Source: Parapristionchus giblindavisi
Lineage: Eukaryota > Nematoda > Chromadorea > Rhabditida > Diplogasteridae
DNA length: 64,000 nt
Reading direction: 5' to 3'
Assembly (NCBI GenBank): GCA_943737045.1
Contig: CALSFV010000033.1
Coordinates: forward strand, 558,001-622,000
This document shows positions 55,081 through 64,000 of the stretch, piece by piece. A program made the position numbers and the translations under genes. Position 1 is the first letter of the stretch, and the number at the start of each line of letters is the position of its first letter. The notes under the pieces are model-generated. The model ran no database searches, was not told the DNA's origin, and saw only the letters and a list, made by a program, of their open reading frames with translations.

Positions 55081-56294
55081 CACTGTATCACCTTGTGGAG
55101 TTTATATCGCTGTAGACCAATCAATATGAGGAGTGAAGGCCTCAAACCTCTCTAAAGAATCGTTCTGAAACAATAACTATATAATTAAATCCATTATATT
55201 CGTCTTCATCACAAATACAGTATCATAATACGATACAGTACTGAGAGAAGATCAAAGATTAAAATCACAACAACACATAAACATCTTTATTCGGTATCGG
55301 TCAATCAATAATTCACTGTATTACCTTGTGGAGTTTATATCGCTGTAGACCAATCAATATGAGGAGTGAAGGCCTCAAACCTCTCTAAAGAATCGTTCTG
55401 AAACAATAACTATATAATTAAATCCATTATATTCGTCTTCATCACAAATACAGTATCATAATACGATACAGTACTGAGAGAAGATCAAAGAGCACAACAA
55501 CACGTAAACATCTTTATTCGGTATCGGTCAATCAATAATTCACTGTATTACCTTGTGGAGTTTATATCGCTGTAGACCAATCAATATGAGGAGTGAAGGC
55601 CTCAAACCTCTCTAAAGAATCGTTCTGAAACAATAACTATATAATTAAATCCATTATATTCGTCTTCATCACAAATACAGTATCATAATACGATACAGTA
55701 CTGAGAGAAGATCAAAGATTAAAATCACAACAACACATAAACATCTTTATTCGGTATCGGTCAATCAATAATTCAATGTATTACCTTGTGGAGTTTATAT
55801 CGCTGTAGACCAATCAATATGACGAGTGAAGGCCTCAAACCTCTCTAAAGAATCGTTCTGAAACAATAACTATATAATTAAATCCATTATATTCGTCTTC
55901 ATCACAAATACAGTATCATAATACGATACAGTACTGAGAGAAGATCAAAGATCATAACAACACGTAAACATCTTTATTCGGTATCGGTCAATCAATAATT
56001 CACTGTATCACCTTGTGGAATTTATATCGCTGTAGACCAATCAATATGAGGAGTGAAGGCCTCAAACCTCTCTAAAGAATCGTTCTGAAACAATAACTAT
56101 ATAATTAAATCCATTATATTCTTCTTCATCACAAATACAGTATCATAATACGATACAGTACTGAGAGAAGATCAAAGATTAAAATCACAACAACACATAA
56201 ACATCTTTATTCGGTATCGGTCAATCAATAATTCAATGTATTACCTTGTGGAGTTTACATCGCTGTAGACCAATCAATATGAGGAGTGAAGGCC
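54455..56294. repeat. 920-bp tetramer HOR, two copies
   Basis: Offset 920: GACGAGTG at 54901 and 55821, ATCATAACAAC at 55031 and 55951, TGTATCACC at about 55085 and 56005. Built from g, c, a (with CATAAC) and c monomers. The second copy ends with a TTCTTCATC/TTTACATCG monomer in place of the expected one. Confidence 0.83.
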
Positions 56295-56862
56295 TCATAC
56301 TTCTCGAAAGACTCGATCTGAAACAATAACTATATAATTAAATCCATTATATTCGTCCTCATCACAAATATAGTATCATTATACGATACAGTACTGCGAG
56401 AAGAGATTAAAATCACAACAACACGTAAATATCTTTATTCGGTATCGGTCAATCAATAATTCACTGTATTACCTTGTGGAGTTTATATCGCTGTAGACCA
56501 ATCAATATGAGGAGTGAAGGCCTGATACTTCTCGAAATAATCGATCTGAAACAACAACTATATAATTAAATCCATTATATTCGTCTGCATCACAAATACA
56601 GTATCATAATACGATACAGTACTGAGAGAAGATCAAAGAGCACAACAACACGTAAACATCTTTATTCGGTATCGGTCAATCAATAATTCACTGTATTACC
56701 TTGTGGAGTTTATATCGCTGTAGACCAATGAATATGAGGAGTGAAGGCCTCAAACCTCTCTAAAGAATCGTTCTGAAACAATAACTATATAATTAAATCC
56801 ATTATATTCGTCTTCATCACAAATACAGTATCATAATACGATACAGTACTGAGAGAAGATCA
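55667..56862. repeat. 1.2-kb block with TCCTCATCAC marker, copy 1
   Basis: Matches 58877-60072 at offset 3210: GACGAGTG (55821/59031), ATCATAAC (55951/59161), TCGTCCTCATCAC with AATATAGTATC (56351/59561) and GAAACAACAAC (about 56547/59757). Part of it (H2/d with TGCGAG, H3, CAATGAATATG) occurs a third time at about 61.27-61.90 kb, offset 1824 from the second copy. Confidence 0.83.
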
Positions 56863-58068
56863 AAGATTAAAATCACAACAACACATAAACATCTTTATTC
56901 GGTATCGGTCAATCAATATTTCACTGTATTACCTTGTCGAGTTTATATCGCTGTAGACCAATCAATATGAGGAGTGAAGGCCTCAAACCTCTCTAAAGAA
57001 TCGTTCTGAAACAATAACTATATAATTAAATCCATTATATTCGTCTTCATCACAAATACAGTATCATAATACGATACAGTACTGAGAGAAGATCAAAGAG
57101 CACAACAACACGTAAACATCTTTATTCGGTATCGGTCAATCAATAATTCACTGTATTACCTTGTGGAGTTTATATCGCTGTAGACCAATCAATATGAGGA
57201 GTGAAGGCCTCAAACCTCTCTAAAGAATCGTTCTGAAACAATAACTATATAATTAAATCCATTATATTCGTCTTCATCACAAATACAGTATCATAATACG
57301 ATACAGTACTGAGAGAAGATCAAAGATTAAAATCACAACAACACATAAACATCTTTATTCGGTATCGGTCAATCAATAATTCACTGTATTACCTTGTGGA
57401 GTTTATATCGCTGTAGACCAATCAATATGAGGAGTGAAGGCCTCAAACCTCTCTAAAGAATCGTTCTGAAACAATAACTATATAATTAAATCCATTATAT
57501 TCGTCTTCATCACAAATACAGTATCATAATACGATACAGTACTGAGAGAAGATCAAAGAGCACAACAACACGTAAACATCTTTATTCGGTATCGGTCAAT
57601 CAATAATTCACTGTATTACCTTGTGGAGTTTATATCGCTGTAGACCAATCAATATGAGGAGTGAAGGCCTCAAACCTCTCTAAAGAATCGTTCTGAAACA
57701 ATAACTATATAATTAAATCCATTATATTCGTCTTCATCACAAATACAGTATCATAATACGATACAGTACTGAGAGAAGATCAAAGATTAAAATCACAACA
57801 ACACATAAACATCTTTATTCGGTATCGGTCAATCAATAATTCAATGTATTACCTTGTGGAGTTTATATCGCTGTAGACCAATCAATATGACGAGTGAAGG
57901 CCTCAAACCTCTCTAAAGAATCGTTCTGAAACAATAACTATATAATTAAATCCATTATATTCGTCTTCATCACAAATACAGTATCATAATACGATACAGT
58001 ACTGAGAGAAGATCAAAGATCATAACAACACGTAAACATCTTTATTCGGTATCGGTCAATCAATAATT
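56859..58068. repeat. Copy of the 1.2-kb block at 53.87 kb
   Basis: Offset 2988 (13 monomers) from 53871-55080. Some private marks of the first copy (GAGGACTGAAGG, CAATAGCTAT) are absent here. Confidence 0.82.
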
Positions 58069-59008
58069 CAATGTATTACCTTGTGGAGTTTACATCGCTG
58101 TAGACCAATCAATATGAGGAGTGAAGGCCTCATACTTCTCGAAAGACTCGATCTGAAACAATAACTATATAATTAAATCCATTATATTCGTCCTCATCAC
58201 AAATACAGTATCATTATACGATACAGTACTGCGAGAAGAGATTAAAATCACAACAACACGTAAATATCTTTATTCGGTATCGGTCAATCAATAATTCACT
58301 GTATTACCTTGTGGAGTTTATATCGCTGTAGACCAATCAATATGAGGAGTGAAGGCCTGATACTTCTCTAAAGAATCGTTCTGAAACAATAACTATATAA
58401 TTAAATCCATTATATTCGTCTTCATCACAAATACAGTATCATAATACGATACAGTACTGAGAGAAGATCAAAGATCACAACAACACGTAAACATCTTTAT
58501 TCGGTATCGGTCAATCAATAATTCACTGTATTACCTTGTGGAGTTTATATCGCTGTAGACCAATCAATATGAGGAGTGAAGGCCTCAAACCTCTCTAAAG
58601 AATCGTTCTGAAACAATAACTATATAATTAAATCCATTATATTCGTCTTCATCACAAATACAGTATCATAATACGATACAGTACTGAGAGAAGATCAAAG
58701 ATCATAACAACACGTAAACATCTTTATTCGGCATCGGTCAATCAATAATTCACTGTATCACCTTGTGGAGTTTATATCGCTGTAGACCAATCAATATGAG
58801 GAGTGAAGGCCTCAAACCTCTCTAAAGAATCGTTCTGAAACAATAACTATATAATTAAATCCATTATATTCTTCTTCATCACAAATACAGTATCATAATA
58901 CGATACAGTACTGAGAGAAGATCAAAGATTAAAATCACAACAACACATAAACATCTTTATTCGGTATCGGTCAATCAATAATTCAATGTATTACCTTGTG
59001 GAGTTTAT
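57895..59008. repeat. 1.1-kb block with a hybrid head, copy 1
   Basis: Matches 60179-61292 at offset 2284 (10 monomers): TCCTCATCAC (58191/60475), hybrid head GATACTTCTCTAAAGAATCG (58359/60643) and TTCGGCATCGG (58731/61015). The copy at 60.8 kb has a private TGTAGTACC. Confidence 0.83.
58351..58381. other. Chimeric H3/H1 monomer head
   Basis: The head begins GATACTTCTC, as in H3, and continues TAAAGAATCGTTCTG, as in H1. The switch lies within a few bases and is repeated at 60635-60665 by block duplication. It marks an exchange or conversion inside the head. Confidence 0.85.
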
Positions 59009-60072
59009 ATCGCTGTAGACCAATCAATATGACGAGTGAAGGCCTCAAACCTCTCTAAAGAATCGTTCTGAAACAATAACTATATAATTAAATCCATTAT
59101 ATTCGTCTTCATCACAAATACAGTATCATAATACGATACAGTACTGAGAGAAGATCAAAGATCATAACAACACGTAAACATCTTTATTCGGTATCGGTCA
59201 ATCAATAATTCACTGTATCACCTTGTGGAGTTTATATCGCTGTAGACCAATCAATATGAGGAGTGAAGGCCTCAAACCTCTCTAAAGAATCGTTCTGAAA
59301 CAATAACTATATAATTAAATCCATTATATTCTTCTTCATCACAAATACAGTATCATAATACGATACAGTACTGAGAGAAGATCAAAGATTAAAATCACAA
59401 CAACACATAAACATCTTTATTCGGTATCGGTCAATCAATAATTCAATGTATTACCTTGTGGAGTTTACATCGCTGTAGACCAATCAATATGAGGAGTGAA
59501 GGCCTCATACTTCTCGAAAGACTCGATCTGAAACAATAACTATATAATTAAATCCATTATATTCGTCCTCATCACAAATATAGTATCATTATACGATACA
59601 GTACTGCGAGAAGAGATTAAAATCACAACAACACGTAAATATCTTTATTCGGTATCGGTCAATCAATAATTCACTGTATTACCTTGTGGAGTTTATATCG
59701 CTGTAGACCAATCAATATGAGGAGTGAAGGCCTGATACTTCTCGAAATAATCGATCTGAAACAACAACTATATAATTAAATCCATTATATTCGTCTGCAT
59801 CACAAATACAGTATCATAATACGATACAGTACTGAGAGAAGATCAAAGAGCACAACAACACGTAAACATCTTTATTCGGTATCGGTCAATCAATAATTCA
59901 CTGTATTACCTTGTGGAGTTTATATCGCTGTAGACCAATGAATATGAGGAGTGAAGGCCTCAAACCTCTCTAAAGAATCGTTCTGAAACAATAACTATAT
60001 AATTAAATCCATTATATTCGTCTTCATCACAAATACAGTATCATAATACGATACAGTACTGAGAGAAGATCA
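58877..60072. repeat. 1.2-kb block with TCCTCATCAC marker, copy 2
   Basis: Second copy of 55667-56862. It ends where GATCAAAGATCAC replaces GATCAAAGATTAAAATC. Confidence 0.83.
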
Positions 60073-60178
60073 AAGATCACAACAACACGTAAACATCTTT
60101 ATTCGGTATCGGTCAATCAATAATTCACTGTATTACCTTGTGGAGTTTATATCGCTGTAGACCAATCAATATGAGGAG

Positions 60179-61292
60179 TGAAGGCCTCAAACCTCTCTAA
60201 AGAATCGTTCTGAAACAATAACTATATAATTAAATCCATTATATTCGTCTTCATCACAAATACAGTATCATAATACGATACAGTACTGAGAGAAGATCAA
60301 AGATCATAACAACACGTAAACATCTTTATTCGGTATCGGTCAATCAATAATTCAATGTATTACCTTGTGGAGTTTACATCGCTGTAGACCAATCAATATG
60401 AGGAGTGAAGGCCTCATACTTCTCGAAAGACTCGATCTGAAACAATAACTATATAATTAAATCCATTATATTCGTCCTCATCACAAATACAGTATCATTA
60501 TACGATACAGTACTGCGAGAAGAGATTAAAATCACAACAACACGTAAATATCTTTATTCGGTATCGGTCAATCAATAATTCACTGTATTACCTTGTGGAG
60601 TTTATATCGCTGTAGACCAATCAATATGAGGAGTGAAGGCCTGATACTTCTCTAAAGAATCGTTCTGAAACAATAACTATATAATTAAATCCATTATATT
60701 CGTCTTCATCACAAATACAGTATCATAATACGATACAGTACTGAGAGAAGATCAAAGATCACAACAACACGTAAACATCTTTATTCGGTATCGGTCAATC
60801 AATAATTCACTGTAGTACCTTGTGGAGTTTATATCGCTGTAGACCAATCAATATGAGGAGTGAAGGCCTCAAACCTCTCTAAAGAATCGTTCTGAAACAA
60901 TAACTATATAATTAAATCCATTATATTCGTCTTCATCACAAATACAGTATCATAATACGATACAGTACTGAGAGAAGATCAAAGATCATAACAACACGTA
61001 AACATCTTTATTCGGCATCGGTCAATCAATAATTCACTGTATCACCTTGTGGAGTTTATATCGCTGTAGACCAATCAATATGAGGAGTGAAGGCCTCAAA
61101 CCTCTCTAAAGAATCGTTCTGAAACAATAACTATATAATTAAATCCATTATATTCTTCTTCATCACAAATACAGTATCATAATACGATACAGTACTGAGA
61201 GAAGATCAAAGATTAAAATCACAACAACACATAAACATCTTTATTCGGTATCGGTCAATCAATAATTCAATGTATTACCTTGTGGAGTTTAC
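60179..61292. repeat. 1.1-kb block with a hybrid head, copy 2
   Basis: Second copy of 57895-59008, ending where this copy has TTTACATCG and the other TTTATATCG. Followed by a block like that at 59.4-60.0 kb. Confidence 0.83.
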
Positions 61293-62010
61293 ATCGCTGT
61301 AGACCAATCAATATGAGGAGTGAAGGCCTCATACTTCTCGAAAGACTCGATCTGAAACAATAACTATACAATTAAATCCATTATATTCGTCTTCATCACA
61401 AATACAGTATCATTATACGATACAGTACTGCGAGAAGAGATTAAAATCACAACAACACGTAAATATCTTTATTCGGTATCGGTCAATCAATAATTCACTG
61501 TATTACCTTGTGGAGTTTATATCGCTGTAGACCAATCAATATGAGGAGTGAAGGCCTGATACTTCTCGAAATAATCGATCTGAAACAACAACTATATAAT
61601 TAAATCCATTATATTCGTCTGCATCACAAATACAGTATCATAATACGATACAGTACTGAGAGAAGATCAAAGAGCACAACAACACGTAAACATCTTTATT
61701 CGGTATCGGTCAATCAATAATTCACTGTATTACCTTGTGGAGTTTATATCGCTGTAGACCAATGAATATGAGGAGTGAAGGCCTCAAACCTCTCTAAAGA
61801 ATCGTTCTGAAACAATAACTATATAATTAAATCCATTATATTCGTCTTCATCACAAATACAGTATCATAATACGATACAGTACTGAGAGAAGATCAAAGA
61901 TCACAACAACACGTAAACATCTTTATTCGGTATCGGTCAATCAATAATTCACTGTATTACCTTGTGGAGTTTATATCGCTGTAGACCAATCAATATGAGG
62001 AGTGAAGGCC

Positions 62011-63374
62011 TCATACTTCTCGAAAGACTCGATCTGAAACAATAACTATATAATTAAATCCATTATATTCGTCTTCATCACAAATACAGTATCATTATAC
62101 GATACAGTACTGTGAGAAGAGATTAAAATCACAACAGCACGTAAATATCTTTATTCGGTATCGGTGAATCAATAATTCACTGTTTTACCTTGTAGAGTTT
62201 ATATCGCTGTAGACCAATCAATATGAGGAGTGAAGGCCTCAAACCTCTCTAAAGAATCGTTCTGAAACAATAACTATATAATTAAATCCATTATATTCGT
62301 CTTCATCACAAATACAGTATCATAATACGATACAGTACTGAGAGAAGATCAAAGATCACAACAACACGTAAACATCTTTATTCGGTATCGGTCAATCAAT
62401 AATTCACTGTATTACCTTGTGGAGTTTATATCGCTGTAGACCAATCAATATGAGGAGTGAAGGCCTCAAACTTCTCTAAAGAATCGTTCTGAAACAATAA
62501 CTATATAATTAAATCCATTATATTCGTCTTCATCACAAATACAGTATCATAATACGATACAGTACTGAGAGAAGATCAAAGATCACAACAACACGTAAAC
62601 ATCTTTATTCGGTATCGGTCAATCAATAATTCACTGTATTACCTTGTGGAGTTTATATCGCTGTAGACCAATCAATATGAGGAGTGAAGGCCTCATACTT
62701 CTCGAAAGACTCGATCTGAAACAATAACTATATAATTAAATCCATTATATTCGTCTTCATCACAAATACAGTATCATTATACGATACAGTACTGTGAGAA
62801 GAGATTAAAATCACAACAGCACGTAAATATCTTTATTCGGTATCGGTGAATCAATAATTCACTGTTTTACCTTGTAGAGTTTATATCGCTGTAGACCAAT
62901 CAATATGAGGAGTGAAGGCCTCAAACCTCTCTAAAGAATCGTTCTGAAACAATAACTATATAATTAAATCCATTATATTCGTCTTCATCACAAATACAGT
63001 ATCATAATACGATACAGTACTGAGAGAAGATCAAAGATCACAACAACACGTAAACATCTTTATTCGGTATCGGTCAATCAATAATTCACTGTATTACCTT
63101 GTGGAGTTTATATCGCTGTAGACCAATCAATATGAGGAGTGAAGGCCTCAAACTTCTCTAAAGAATCGTTCTGAAACAATAACTATATAATTAAATCCAT
63201 TATATTCGTCTTCATCACAAATACAGTATCATAATACGATACAGTACTGAGAGAAGATCAAAGATCACAACAACACGTAAACATCTTTATTCGGTATCGG
63301 TCAATCAATAATTCACTGTATTACCTTGTGGAGTTTATATCGCTGTAGACCAATCAATATGAGGAGTGAAGGCC
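62011..63374. repeat. 682-bp trimer HOR, two copies
   Basis: Units 62011-62692 and 62693-63374: H2/d (228) with ACAGCACG and TGTTTTACCTTGTAGAG, H1/a (227), H1/a (227). Markers at offset 682: TGTTTTAC (62181/62863), CAAACTTCTCTAAAG (about 62467/63149). The two copies looked identical on reading. Confidence 0.88.
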
Positions 63375-64000
63375 TGATACTTCTCGAAATAATCGATCTG
63401 AAACAATAACTATATAATTAAATCCATTATATTCGTCTTCATCACAAATACAGTATCATAATACGATACAGTACTGAGAGAAGATCAAAGAGCACAACAA
63501 CACGTAAACATCTTTATTCGGTATCGGTCAATCAATAATTCACTGTATTACCTTGTGGAGTTTATATCGCTGTAGACCAATCAATATGAGGAGTGAAGGC
63601 CTCATACTTCTCGAAAGACTCGATCTGAAACAATAACTATATAATTAAATCCATTATATTCGTCTTCATCACAAATACAGTATCATTATACGATACAGTA
63701 CTGTGAGAAGAGATTAAAATCACAACAGCACGTAAATATCTTTATTCGGTATCGGTGAATCAATAATTCACTGTATTACCTTGTGGAGTTTATATCGCTG
63801 TAGACCAATCAATATGAGGAGTGAAGGCCTCATACTTCTCGAAAGACTCGATCTGAAACAATAACTATATAATTAAATCCATTATATTCGTCTTCATCAC
63901 AAATACAGTATCATTATACGATACAGTACTGTGAGAAGAGATTAAAATCACAACAGCACGTAAATATCTTTATTCGGTATCGGTGAATCAATAATTCACT
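63375..64000. repeat. Right end: H3/g monomer and H2/d monomers, last one cut
   Basis: An H3/g monomer (63375-63601) is followed by an H2/d monomer (63602-63829) and a partial H2/d monomer (63830-64000, 171 bp). The last two match over the part seen, so a 228-bp monomeric repeat may begin here. The array runs out of the window. Confidence 0.85.

Larger units (their letters stand above)
1..64000. repeat. Satellite DNA array, ~228-bp monomer, fills the window
   Basis: Head-to-tail copies of one monomer run from the first to the last base with no interruption, inversion or foreign insert. Monomers read between successive GGCC|TCA junctions are 227, 228 or 233 bp (for example 1-227, 228-454, 455-681, 682-914, 1597-1824), giving about 280 copies. 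Each has the same order of landmarks: variable head, AT-rich hairpin, ATTCGTCTTCATCAC, CAGTACTG palindrome, length-variable site, ATCTTTATTCGG, CAATCAATA, TATCGCTGTAGACCAATC, GAGGAGTGAAGGCC. Nearly all junctions contain AGGCCT (StuI) and nearly all monomers AGTACT (ScaI), so either enzyme should give a ~228-bp ladder. Stop codons close all six frames. This is typical of eukaryotic centromeric or pericentromeric satellite; the host and the chromosomal position are not shown by the sequence. Confidence 0.98.

Noticed and set aside
1..64000. Possible protein-coding regions
   Set aside because: On the first monomer, stops on the plus strand fall in all three phases (positions 12, 25, 33, 41, 45, 85, 101, 131, 162, 199, 213), and minus-strand stops are just as dense. 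Frames are closed within about 120 nt and the monomer lengths do not restore them.
1..64000. CRISPR array
   Set aside because: The repeat unit is the whole ~228-bp monomer with no unique spacers between short repeats, and there are no cas genes.
1..64000. CENP-B box
   Set aside because: The required pattern TTCGNNNNANNCGGG needs CGGG (or CCCG on the other strand). I saw neither in the monomer; TTCGGTATCGGTC lacks the needed A and third G.
1..64000. Telomeric repeats or a subtelomere
   Set aside because: No short TTAGGG-, TTAGG- or TTTAGGG-type tandem runs were seen.
1..64000. Transposon or retroelement insertion inside the array
   Set aside because: No break in the monomer order longer than the 29- and 38-bp deletions, no foreign sequence, and no terminal repeats. 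Even the seams at 27-29 kb and 29.28 kb are satellite on both sides.
1..64000. Assignment to a named satellite family or species
   Set aside because: I do not recognise the monomer with confidence. A database search with the 227-bp consensus would decide; naming a species from memory would be a guess.
1..64000. Direction change (inverted monomers) in the array
   Set aside because: All GGCC|TCA junctions and heads read on the plus strand throughout; I found no segment in reverse orientation.

Overview
The whole 64,000-base window is one uninterrupted tandem satellite array. Every stretch is a copy of a roughly 227-233 bp AT-rich monomer (about 35% G+C, counted by hand on the first copy), all in the same head-to-tail orientation, about 280 copies in all. 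The first full monomer starts at base 1 and the last is cut by the window end (63830-64000), so the array continues at least to the right and neither unique flank is seen. I found no protein gene, RNA gene, transposon or CRISPR array. On the first monomer, stop codons close all six frames at short intervals (no open frame beyond roughly 40 codons), and the length classes 227, 228 and 233 bp do not reopen them. A homogenised satellite of this size points to a eukaryotic chromosome, in heterochromatin such as a centromere or pericentromere. The species cannot be told from the sequence. CpG is not depleted, which argues against a heavily germline-methylated genome and fits, for example, many invertebrates.

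Monomers differ at two diagnostic places. The first 25 bases (the 'head') come in three linked haplotypes: H1 (CTCTAAAGAATCGTTCTG), H2 (CTCGAAAGACTCGATCTG) and H3 (CTCGAAATAATCGATCTG). About 110 bases in is a length-variable site: a = GATCAAAGATCAC (227 bp), g = GATCAAAGAGCAC (227), b = GATCAAAAGATCAC (228), c = GATCAAAGATTAAAATCAC (233, or c' with GATCAACG), d = GAGATTAAAATCAC (228). Combinations of these, plus private point variants, define higher-order repeats (HORs).

Layout: 1-1.6 kb, the most divergent monomers. 1.65-13 kb, the 'left' family (b, c, c'), including a 4.35-kb block tandemly duplicated as a 5.04-kb copy. 13.98-27 kb, the 'middle' family (c and d), built on a 922-bp tetramer, a 1606-bp heptamer and a 2.4-kb block repeated 5750 bp apart. 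27-29.3 kb, an irregular stretch with a 29-bp deletion. 29.28-35.1 kb, an abrupt return of the left family (694-bp trimers). 35.1-39.66 kb, the 'right' family (a, g, d and H3). 39.66-45.26 kb, a near-identical copy of 31.7-37.3 kb. 45.3-64 kb, right-family HORs of 2501, 914, 1369, 460, 920 and 682 bp with overlapping block copies.

The nested, phase-preserving duplications at many scales, chimeric monomers, and a short deletion carried to five places are what repeated unequal exchange and conversion within an array would give. No member encodes anything. Any function would be structural (centromere or heterochromatin) or through transcription or protein binding to monomer motifs, which are listed as motifs only.
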